10,962 nucleotides of DNA, from NCBI GenBank assembly GCA_964545715.1, contig CAZJHX010000243.1:1-10962 (forward strand), given 5' to 3'. How positions within the stretch are numbered: position 1 is the stretch's first letter; every line of letters starts with the position of its first letter. Shown in pieces: positions 5,056 through 10,962 of this stretch. This stretch comes from CAZJHX01 sp964545715. GTDB taxonomy: Bacteria; Myxococcota_A; UBA9042; GCA-2863065. The notes under the pieces were generated by a model, which saw nothing but the letters and a program-made list of their open reading frames with translations, did not search any database and was not told where the DNA came from. The translations under genes and the position numbers were made by a program.

Positions 5056-7089
5056 TCAGTGGACGAACTCGATGCTCCAGAACTCGATGGCGCCGGAGTC
5101 GTTGTACGCGTCCAGGTCGGCCGCTCGCAGCTCCCAGTCACCCTCGGTGCTGCTGCCGTTGAAAGCCTCGACGTCGAACGTCTTCTCGATGGTCGTAGCG
5201 CTGCCGCCCTCGCTGTTGGAGAGCGTGTGCGACACGGCGCCGTGCTTCAGGTCGACCAGCAGGGAGCCCACGTAGGTGTGGCTGATCTTGACGGTGACCT
5301 TCAGAGCCTTGACCGTGTGGCGCTCGCTGACCGTGATGGTGTCGATCGCGCCGGTCGGGTCGTTGTCCGGGATGGAGACGTTGTTGGCCGCGTCCACCGT
5401 GAAGGTGCCGCCCTCGCCGTTGCCGCCCTCGCCGGCGCCGCCGGTGTAGAGCTTCAGCTTCCAGGAGACGATCTTGCCGGTGTCCTGCCCCTCGGAGTCG
5501 CTGACGAACAGCTCCCAGTTACCCGCGGCCGCCGTGCCCATCATGTCGGTGACGGTGAAGGTGCGCTTGATGTTGTTCTGGCTGCCGCCGGCGTTGCCGT
5601 GGAGCACTGACTCGCGGCCGTCCTTGCGGACCACAACTTTCAGGTCGCCGATGAAGGTGTGCTCGATGTCGACCTCAACCTCCATTTTGCCCACAGTGAA
5701 CTCGTCGGTCACGCCGATGCTGCTGACCACGCCGTTGGGGTCGTTGTCCGGGATGTCGAAGCTGAAGGTGTTCTCGTAGATCTTGAGGTCGCCGCCGTCG
5801 TCGCCGCCACCGGTGTCGGTCGAGCGGGACTTCTCGAGGAGCAGGCGAACCATGTCCATGTCGATGTTCGGGTTGCCGCTGCGAGCCTTGACGGGCAGCC
5901 ACAGGAAGTCGGGGTGGCTCGTGTTGCTGCTGCCGATCCACTCGCCGCCGTTGATCTTGCCGTCCTCGTCAAGCTCCAGGATGTAGTCGTACGTGTCCTG
6001 ACGGGTGTACGTGGAGATGGTGTCGGTGAAGGGCTGCTTGGAGGGGGACGACTCGGTGATGTAGAAGCTGGTCGAGTTGCACTTGAACCACTTCACGGCC
6101 TTGTCGTTGTAGGGGTAGCGCTCGGTGGTCGCGGGCAGACCGAGGGCGGCGATGGCCTCCTGCTCGGTGACCTCGTTCATGTCGTTGACCTTCCACTCGA
6201 TGATCGGCTGGTTCCAGACCTCGTAGTTGTAGGTGCGGTCCTCGAGGACGCCCTGCTTCATGGTGCCCAGGAAGTTCGCCATGATGAGGTGCCAGGTGCC
6301 CGCGTTCGTGTCGCGGCACTCCGGGTCCTTGACGCGGCCCGTCTCATCGCGCTCGACCTCTTTGTCGTTGCAGCGGCCACCGATCATGTACGCGCTGTTG
6401 CGGTCGTACTGAGCGATGATGAGCGCCTTGATGTCGCTGACCTCGAAGGTCACGCCGTTGTGCACGACAGCGTGCTGCGGCTCCTGCTCGAGCAGCGCGG
6501 CCGGGGCCCAGGCGTGGCACAGGCCCCACCAGGTCTCGACGCCGTCGCGGTCGTCACACTCATCGGTCTCGCCGTCGCCGTCGTTGTCGACGCCGTCGCG
6601 GGCCTTCAAGTTGCCCTTGAACTGCGAGGTGTAGCTGGCGGCGGGCCCAAGCTGGTCGTAGTAGGACTGGTCCCAGCTCTTGTCCGAGCAGTTGCTCGAG
6701 CTGTAGGGCTTGAGGTCCATGAAGCCCTCGGGCGCCGTCCAGTTGTTGAACGCCGTGTCGTACTTCTCGGTCGGGCTCAGCGTGTCCACGCCCTGCCAGC
6801 GCTTGTTGACGCTGTCCTTGTAGGTAGGCCAGTAGTCGGCCGGCCACGGGATGTGCTCACTGCGACCCGAGGTTGGCAGCTCGTCGAGCTTGTAGTTGAG
6901 CTCGGTGCGGAATCGGTCGGGGTTGTTCGCGTTGTTCCACTGGTCGGCTTTGCTGGCGTTGTCTTTGCCGGCGCCCTGCGGTCGGTCGTCGCCGTTCGTG
7001 TAGTCAACGACTCCGGCTTCGCCACAGCCGAGCGCGATCAGGGCCAGGCCCATGAGGAAAGTTGCGATGATCTGGTTGATGGTACGCAT
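5056..7089 (-). CDS. Lipoprotein with transglutaminase-elicitor (GP42-like) domain and two P/Homo-B domains
   Basis: This 677-residue protein starts at ATG 7089, with AGGAAG 6 nt upstream. The signal peptide ends at Leu-Ile-Ala-Leu-Gly before Cys22, a probable lipid anchor. A disordered stretch (23-60) follows. Residues about 60-420 match the transglutaminase-elicitor family known from Phytophthora GP42. The marks are WWGLCHAWAPAALL at 187-200, TWHLIMANFLG at 265-275, and VWNQPIIEWKVND at 291-303, which aligns with the plant-immunity epitope Pep-13. Cys191 and His267 are the candidate catalytic residues; Cys337 is an alternative nucleophile until aligned with GP42. An acidic loop (165-182, DGVDNDGDGETDE) precedes Cys191 and may bind calcium. 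After a Gly/Asp linker (427-433), residues 438-548 and 562-675 are two P domains (SFDIPDNDPNG and VSIPDNDPTG starts, GNWELFVSD and GDWELRAAD ends), normally partners of secreted proteases. Likely activity: protein cross-linking by Gln-Lys isopeptide bonds at the cell surface. Family calls are by recognition; activity is inferred. Confidence 0.82.
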   Translation of the reverse strand: MRTINQIIATFLMGLALIALGCGEAGVVDYTNGDDRPQGAGKDNASKADQWNNANNPDRFRTELNYKLDELPTSGRSEHIPWPADYWPTYKDSVNKRWQGVDTLSPTEKYDTAFNNWTAPEGFMDLKPYSSSNCSDKSWDQSYYDQLGPAASYTSQFKGNLKARDGVDNDGDGETDECDDRDGVETWWGLCHAWAPAALLEQEPQHAVVHNGVTFEVSDIKALIIAQYDRNSAYMIGGRCNDKEVERDETGRVKDPECRDTNAGTWHLIMANFLGTMKQGVLEDRTYNYEVWNQPIIEWKVNDMNEVTEQEAIAALGLPATTERYPYNDKAVKWFKCNSTSFYITESSPSKQPFTDTISTYTRQDTYDYILELDEDGKINGGEWIGSSNTSHPDFLWLPVKARSGNPNIDMDMVRLLLEKSRSTDTGGGDDGGDLKIYENTFSFDIPDNDPNGVVSSIGVTDEFTVGKMEVEVDIEHTFIGDLKVVVRKDGRESVLHGNAGGSQNNIKRTFTVTDMMGTAAAGNWELFVSDSEGQDTGKIVSWKLKLYTGGAGEGGNGEGGTFTVDAANNVSIPDNDPTGAIDTITVSERHTVKALKVTVKISHTYVGSLLVDLKHGAVSHTLSNSEGGSATTIEKTFDVEAFNGSSTEGDWELRAADLDAYNDSGAIEFWSIEFVH

Positions 7090-7095
7090 TGCCTG

Positions 7096-7101
7096 CTTCC
7101 T
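7096..7101 (-). promoter_or_regulatory. Ribosome-binding site of the transglutaminase-elicitor gene
   Basis: AGGAAG on the minus strand lies 6 nt before ATG 7089. This fixes the start of the lipoprotein at the beginning of its signal peptide. Confidence 0.6.
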
Positions 7102-7154
7102 ATCTCCGCGGGGCGGTAGTTAGATTTCGTCAGTGCCCCGACGCCGCCCCTCTA

Positions 7155-7170
7155 AGCAACACCCGTGCCA
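7155..7170 (-). promoter_or_regulatory. Sigma-54 (RpoN) promoter of the transglutaminase-elicitor gene
   Basis: Read on the minus strand, the site is TGGCACG-GGTG-TTGCT. It matches the sigma-54 consensus TGGCACG-N4-TTGCW at every fixed base, with GG at -24 and GC at -12. The predicted transcription start is near 7144, giving a leader of about 55 nt before ATG 7089. Sigma-54 promoters need an enhancer-binding protein, and several dyads lie at suitable distances upstream. No sigma-70-type hexamer pair of similar quality is visible in this gap. Confidence 0.75.
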
Positions 7171-7188
7171 CAAATCTAAGACACTGTT

Positions 7189-7200
7189 TTAATTGATTAA
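7189..7200. promoter_or_regulatory. AT-rich palindrome upstream of the sigma-54 promoter
   Basis: TTAAT-TG-ATTAA is a perfect 5-bp dyad in the only strongly AT-rich patch of the window. It lies at about -45 to -56 from the predicted start, where a bending protein or activator would sit. It contains an AATCAA half-site reminiscent of IHF, but the rest of the IHF consensus is absent. Confidence 0.35.
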
Positions 7201-7213
7201 TCCGACAGAAAGG

Positions 7214-7233
7214 AACAGCTGACCCCACCTGTT
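7214..7233. promoter_or_regulatory. Inverted repeat AACAG-N10-CTGTT
   Basis: Arms AACAG (7214-7218) and CTGTT (7229-7233) are separated by one helical turn, at about -70 to -89 from the predicted sigma-54 start. Spacing of one turn between half-sites is typical of a dimeric regulator. The arms are short, so chance occurrence is possible. Confidence 0.25.
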
Positions 7234-7237
7234 TTCC

Positions 7238-7255
7238 AGCGAACATTTGTTCGCT
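7238..7255. promoter_or_regulatory. Perfect 7-bp dyad AGCGAAC-ATTT-GTTCGCT, candidate enhancer or operator
   Basis: The arms are exact inverted repeats around ATTT. The dyad is centred about 100 nt upstream of the predicted sigma-54 start, the usual position of an enhancer-binding-protein site. It also contains CGAAC-N4-GTTCG, the core of the LexA box known from Bacillus and Actinobacteria. On the plus strand it is followed by TTTTAA and could act as a terminator, but no plus-strand gene ends there. As a terminator for the minus-strand gene ending at 7289 it lacks a T-run. Confidence 0.45.
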
Positions 7256-7263
7256 TTTAACGC

Positions 7264-7279
7264 GGGGTCTACAGGCCCC
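7264..7279. terminator. Short GC hairpin after the giant Cys-rich gene
   Basis: GGGGTC and GGCCCC pair around TACA, only 10 nt past the stop of the minus-strand gene. On the minus strand the fifth pair becomes a C-A mismatch, leaving four G-C pairs, and no T-run follows. It is at best a weak terminator. Confidence 0.25.
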
Positions 7280-7288
7280 ACACGCAGG

Positions 7289-10200
7289 CTAATTCTCTTC
7301 GCAGTCGGGGATGTTCGGATGGAAGCAGTCGCCGCCCAGGCACACGTCGTTGGTGCACGCCAGGCCGTCGTCGCAGTCCAGGTCGACACCTTTGCAGGTG
7401 CCCTTGCTGCACTTGTCGGCCTCGGTACACGGATCGTCGTCGTTGCAGGCCACCTTGTTGTCCTTGTTGGAGCAGTCGCCCGACTTCGTGCAGCTGTCCG
7501 TCGTGCACACGTTTCCGTCGTCACAGGTCTTGGGCAGCCCCGCGCAGCCACCGCCCTCGCAGGAGTCGGAGACCGTGCACGGATCACCGTCGTCGCACGA
7601 CGCCAGGGTCGGCTCGTGGGTGCAGCCGACAAACGCTGTGCAAGAGTCCAGCGTGCACGCGTTATTGTCGTTGCATAACACCTCGCCGCCGCCTTCACAG
7701 ACACCGTCGATGCACTCCGAGAACTTGGTGCACGGGTCGCCGTCGTCGCACGCCTCGTCGGCCGGCACATGGGCACAGATCCCGCTGGCGTCATCGCAGC
7801 TGTCGTCGGTGCACACGGTCCCGTCGTCGCAGTCCACCGCCACCCCGGCGCAGGCGCCGTCCACACACGTGTCGCTTATCGTGCACAGGTCCCCGTCGTT
7901 GCAGGGCTTCGACGGCGCCTTTTCGGACCACTCGTCAGCGGCAGCGGCCGAGTCGCACACCAGGCACGTGTTTGCCGGGTTCTCCGCGCCGTCCGGAAAG
8001 CACTCACCGCCGATAGCGCACGCGTTGGGCGTCGGCTGCGAGTTGTCGCAGACCAGGCTGCCCCCTTGCTCCACGCACTTGTCCATCGTGCACGGGTCCA
8101 GGTCGTCGCAGACGATGCCCACGCCCATGCAGGTCCCCCCGCCGTCACACGCGTCGTCGTCGGTGCAGCTGTTGCCGTCACTGCACACGGTCTCCACGGC
8201 CTTGGGCGTCCAGCTCGTGGAGGAGTCCGTCGGCGAGCAGGTCTCGCACACCGCCAGCGGATTGTCGGCCAGCGCCGCGTAACACTGGCCCAGAATAAAG
8301 CACTGCCCGGGCGTGGGCGTGTGCGTGCAGCCACCCTCGGGCGTACAGGCGTCCAGCGTGCAATCCAGCTCATCATCACAGCTGTAAGCGGTCCCGGAGC
8401 ACGCGGAGTCCACACCGCCGGAGCAGCTGTCGCCGATGGTGCAGGCGTCGCCGTCATCACACGGCGCCAGCGCCTCACCCACCTCCGCGACGCAACCAAC
8501 CGTCTCCAGGTCAATGCACTCCTTCACGCCGGACGCAGCGCACTCACCTTGTCCCAGCGTGCACGTCGCGCCCAGCCCTTGCTCTATGAAGTCCTCGTCC
8601 TTGGGCCCGTCGCAGTCGTTGTCTTTCCCATCACACAGCTCCGCCGTGTCCTCCGGCGCCGTCCCGTTGGGGTTCGTCGAGCAGGTGACGACCGGCACAC
8701 CTCCGGCCGTCTCGCCACACTCCACCGTGCCCTCGCCGCACTCGCCCAGTCCGTCGCACTTTTCGGTCAGCGCGGCGCCGTTGTAGTTCACGCCGTTGTC
8801 GATTTGGCCGTCACAGTCGTTGTCCTTGTTGTCGCACAGCTCCGTGATCGCCTCGGTCAGCAGCGACGAGCAGATCGCCTTGCCCGACTCCGGGTTGCAG
8901 ACCACCGTGCCGCCGGTGCACTCGCCCACGCCGTTGCACGGGGCATTGAGCAGCTTGTTGGCCTTGGTCTCCGGGTTCTCCCAGAACATGTCCTCGTCCA
9001 CGTCGCCGTCACAGTCGTTGTCCAGCCCGTCGCAGGTCAGCTCTATCGGCTCATAGCCCGGGACCGCATCGTAAACGCAGTCCCAGTCACCCTCGCTGCA
9101 CCACGCGTCGATCTCGCCCGCGTGGGTACCGCAGACGCCCAACAACACGCAGCCGCTGTCGGGGCCAGGCAGTTCGAACTCGTCGGTCACGCCGTCGCAG
9201 TCGTTGTCCTTGTTGTCGCAGAACTTCTTCTCGTCGTCCTTGAAGTCCCACGCCTTGCACAACACCTGCTGATCAGACGGCCGGTTCACGGCATCCGGCT
9301 GACACTCCACGACGCCCTTGCCGGCGCACTCCCCGACGCCACACGGGGTCCCGTGAACCAGGTTCGCACCGTCCGGATCCCACCAGAAATCCTCGTCCGC
9401 TTTGCCGTCGCAGTCCTCATCCACCTGGTCGCAGTACAGCTCTTTGGGCGGCGGATTGTAGAAGTTCACGCAGATCACCTGGACCTGCGTATCCGGATCG
9501 TCCAGCTGATCGCTGATCCACTGAGGCACACCCTTGTACGTAAGCTGATGCCCGCAGACCGTCACCCCCCGGCTGGCCTCGTCGCCGCACTTCCCTTTGG
9601 TGTTGAAGGGGTTGTCGCATGCGATGCCACCGCCCGGGTTCCCCTCATCGATGATCCCGTCGCAGTCGTTATCGCGGCCGTCGCACCCGTCCACCGCCCA
9701 GGGGTGGATGTCCGGGTCGTCGTCATCGCAGTCATCGGGAAACGGGAAGCCGTCGAGGTCCAGGTCTTTGTCGTCGCCGCACACCAGGTCGCCAAACGCA
9801 CAGTCCTGGTCGATGCCGTCATTGCAGTACTCCGGCGCCCCGGTGTGCACGTGCTCGTCGTCCGGCCCGCAGTCGTCCGACCCCACATACAGGTCGTGAT
9901 CCGGATCACCCTCCTCGCACACCGACGCCTCGCCGTCACAGTTGAAGTCGCACCACAGCACGCCCATCACGGCGGTCTGCTCGTCCACCTCCGCCTGCGT
10001 GCAGCACCCTTTGAACTGGCTGCCCTCGTACGCGCGCGCGTCAAAGTCGTTGCAGTCCTTCGGCACCTCCTGCCCGTCGCCGTCCCAGTCGACGCTCCAC
10101 GTCCCGCAGTCCTCGCCCTCATCCGTGAAGCCGTTGCAGTCGTTGTCCACCTGGTCGTCGCACTTCTCGTCCTCGAGCGGCGACACGTCCGCATCGGTCG

Positions 10201-10962
10201 GCGCGCAATCCACCTCATCCTTGACCCCGTCGCCGTCATCGTCGTCGTCGACGCAGTCCGCCTCGTCGTCGGCGTTCGTGTCCAGGAAGCCCTCGTCCAC
10301 GCGGTCGTCGCAGTTGTTGTCCAGCCCGTCGCAGATCTCCGGCGCGTCGACATGGACCAGCTCCGACGTCGGATCGCAGTCCACCGCCGGATCGCAGTCC
10401 CGGTGCATGTCCCCATCTGCGTCCAGACAGGGCTCGTCGATCTTGTCGCAGTTCATGTCCAGGGGCTCGTCGCACGCCTTGCACACCGGCTCCGCCTGCA
10501 GCGGATGCGCCAGCAGCCGAGCGTCGTCGCAGTCCTCGAACAGCGTCTCAAGCCCGTCACAGCAGCCCGCTTTGCTGCAGTCTTTGGCGCCGTCGCCGTC
10601 CGCATCGCAGCCGGCCGTCACCGCGGTCAAACGCACATCGACCCCGGCCTGGGCCGACAGATCCACCGACACGGTGGCCGACGCCACGATGATGTCGCCC
10701 GCGTATCCATATAAGACGACGACAGCCGGTCCGCGCATCAGCGTGCCCGGCTGCACCTTCAGCACGTACGGCGCCGTGCGGATGTCCACATGGGAGGCCA
10801 GCGGCTTGAACTTGTACGCGTGGGCGTCGTGATCCGCCTCAAACAGCGCCACCGTCTCGCCGTCGTGGGCGCGCCCGTGCCTCTCCCACACCTCGCCGCG
10901 CGTGGAGCTCTCCGGGTCGGCCGTCACCGAGAAAAACAGCCCGTCAAAGACGACCGTGTCCT
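7289..10962 (-). CDS. Giant Cys/Asp-rich extracellular protein with MopE-type and CTDC repeats (5' end outside window)
   Basis: At least 1223 residues are encoded, ending at TAG 7291-7289. A GTG at 10927 is in frame, but coding-type sequence (DTVVFDGLFFS) continues to the window edge, so the true start lies beyond it. Numbering from the GTG, residues 1-105 form a beta-rich N-terminal region (APYVLKVQPGTLM, VVVLYGYAG). About 107-800 hold MopE-type metal-binding modules of the form E-x-C-D-G-x-D-N-D-C-D-G-x-x-D-E, alternating with G-V-G-E-C-x-G-x-V-x-C modules. About 822-1212 hold twelve CTDC repeats of the kind first described in Dictyostelium matrix proteins. The composition (Cys, Asp, Gly) implies many disulfides and calcium or copper binding, hence an extracellular location. 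No C-terminal sorting signal follows the last repeat. It lies upstream of, and in the same direction as, the sigma-54-driven lipoprotein gene but probably forms a separate transcript. Likely role: surface or matrix structural protein; no enzyme domain is seen. Confidence 0.85.
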   Translation of the reverse strand, partial: DTVVFDGLFFSVTADPESSTRGEVWERHGRAHDGETVALFEADHDAHAYKFKPLASHVDIRTAPYVLKVQPGTLMRGPAVVVLYGYAGDIIVASATVSVDLSAQAGVDVRLTAVTAGCDADGDGAKDCSKAGCCDGLETLFEDCDDARLLAHPLQAEPVCKACDEPLDMNCDKIDEPCLDADGDMHRDCDPAVDCDPTSELVHVDAPEICDGLDNNCDDRVDEGFLDTNADDEADCVDDDDDGDGVKDEVDCAPTDADVSPLEDEKCDDQVDNDCNGFTDEGEDCGTWSVDWDGDGQEVPKDCNDFDARAYEGSQFKGCCTQAEVDEQTAVMGVLWCDFNCDGEASVCEEGDPDHDLYVGSDDCGPDDEHVHTGAPEYCNDGIDQDCAFGDLVCGDDKDLDLDGFPFPDDCDDDDPDIHPWAVDGCDGRDNDCDGIIDEGNPGGGIACDNPFNTKGKCGDEASRGVTVCGHQLTYKGVPQWISDQLDDPDTQVQVICVNFYNPPPKELYCDQVDEDCDGKADEDFWWDPDGANLVHGTPCGVGECAGKGVVECQPDAVNRPSDQQVLCKAWDFKDDEKKFCDNKDNDCDGVTDEFELPGPDSGCVLLGVCGTHAGEIDAWCSEGDWDCVYDAVPGYEPIELTCDGLDNDCDGDVDEDMFWENPETKANKLLNAPCNGVGECTGGTVVCNPESGKAICSSLLTEAITELCDNKDNDCDGQIDNGVNYNGAALTEKCDGLGECGEGTVECGETAGGVPVVTCSTNPNGTAPEDTAELCDGKDNDCDGPKDEDFIEQGLGATCTLGQGECAASGVKECIDLETVGCVAEVGEALAPCDDGDACTIGDSCSGGVDSACSGTAYSCDDELDCTLDACTPEGGCTHTPTPGQCFILGQCYAALADNPLAVCETCSPTDSSTSWTPKAVETVCSDGNSCTDDDACDGGGTCMGVGIVCDDLDPCTMDKCVEQGGSLVCDNSQPTPNACAIGGECFPDGAENPANTCLVCDSAAAADEWSEKAPSKPCNDGDLCTISDTCVDGACAGVAVDCDDGTVCTDDSCDDASGICAHVPADEACDDGDPCTKFSECIDGVCEGGGEVLCNDNNACTLDSCTAFVGCTHEPTLASCDDGDPCTVSDSCEGGGCAGLPKTCDDGNVCTTDSCTKSGDCSNKDNKVACNDDDPCTEADKCSKGTCKGVDLDCDDGLACTNDVCLGGDCFHPNIPDCEEN
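7308..8461 (-). repeat. Twelve CTDC half-repeats in six A/B pairs
   Basis: Type A reads C-[DN]-D-G-D-x-C-T-x-x-D-x-C-x-x-G-x-C-x-G and type B reads C-D-D-G-x-x-C-T-x-D-x-C-x-x-x-x-G-C-x-H; they alternate strictly. The first Cys codons of the type A units begin at 8461, 8185, 7903, 7750, 7597 and 7447. The last four therefore recur every 153, 153 and 150 bp. The first three are 276 and 282 bp apart because a second Cys module (C-x-I-x-G-x-C, then Asn-Pro, C-x-x-C and a Trp) follows pairs 1 and 2. The repeats resemble Pfam Dicty_CTDC. Confidence 0.8.
8585..10342 (-). repeat. Array of MopE-type D-N-D-C-D-G modules
   Basis: Eight good copies lie at about 10285-10342, 10106-10170, 9640-9690, 9390-9445, 9168-9235, 8985-9045, 8780-8842 and 8585-8642. 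A weaker copy (APEYCNDGIDQDC) lies near 9800-9840. Their shared core appears in DNA as repeated GTCGCAGTCGTTGTC on the plus strand. Five copies between about 9445 and 8585 are spaced roughly 180-220 bp apart. The motif is that of the copper-binding MopE family (Pfam Cu-binding_MopE); metal identity here is unknown. Confidence 0.8.

Noticed and set aside
5659..7119. A 486-codon open frame on the plus strand opposite the lipoprotein gene.
   Set aside because: The translation is Val/Leu/Ala-rich with no recognisable domain, and the minus strand encodes well-conserved motifs over the same bases.
7300..10350. Recurring GTCGCAGTCGTTGTC-type strings considered as a CRISPR or DNA-level repeat array.
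   Set aside because: The copies are imperfect, irregularly spaced and in frame with the protein motif D-N-D-C-D-G, so they reflect protein repeats.
7769..10714. A 981-codon open frame on the plus strand opposite the giant Cys-rich gene.
   Set aside because: It is antisense to a clear repeat protein. Its translation is Val/Ala/Arg-rich low complexity, caused by the repeated GTC/GTCG bases that encode Asp and Asn on the other strand.
10925..10927. GTG as the start of the giant Cys-rich gene.
   Set aside because: The frame continues to the window edge with coding-type residues, no ribosome-binding site lies upstream of the GTG, and no signal peptide follows it.

Overview
The window is GC-rich DNA, apart from one AT-rich intergenic patch. 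It comes from a bacterium that exports large multidomain proteins: a LamG / thrombospondin-3 / glycine-rich protein, a lipoprotein with a transglutaminase-elicitor-type domain and two P domains, and a very large Cys-rich protein with MopE-type and Dictyostelium-type (CTDC) repeats. Together with a near-perfect sigma-54 promoter, this domain repertoire points to the Myxococcota/Bradymonadota side of the former Deltaproteobacteria. That placement is inference from gene content, not from a phylogenetic marker.

Layout. Positions 1-613 hold two small convergent genes: an unrecognised protein (2-262, +) and a helix-turn-helix protein of a type often found next to serine recombinases (254-547, -). 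Around 548-640 both this gene and the next one appear to lack their N-terminal parts, so this may be the edge of an inserted element or a rearrangement. Positions 614-2224 (+) encode a secreted-type LamG protein with no visible signal peptide. Positions 2269-4988 (+) form a compact run of four genes: a HAD-superfamily protein, a class I glutamine amidotransferase-like protein, a small exported TIG/IPT-like protein and a small probable lipoprotein. The junctions are 8 nt, a 4-nt ATGA overlap and 1 nt, so they are probably one operon. The first ribosome-binding site of this run lies inside a 10-bp hairpin. A hairpin terminator at 4988-5016 separates this run from the minus-strand genes.

Positions 5056-7089 (-) encode a 677-residue lipoprotein with a transglutaminase-elicitor domain that carries a Pep-13-like segment, followed by two tandem P/Homo-B domains. 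Its 199-nt upstream gap contains an excellent sigma-54 promoter (TGGCACG-N4-TTGCT) with dyad symmetries at about -50, -80 and -100, where enhancer-binding proteins bind. Positions 7289-10962 (-) hold the 3' part of a giant Cys/Asp-rich protein whose start lies outside the window. It has about eight to ten MopE-type metal-binding modules and then twelve CTDC half-repeats in six A/B pairs.

How the genes work together: the three large proteins share acidic calcium-binding-like loops and Cys-rich modules, and all look like surface or matrix components. The most noteworthy item is the sigma-54-driven, surface-anchored bacterial relative of the Phytophthora GP42 transglutaminase. The HAD / amidotransferase / exported-protein operon has no function I can name.
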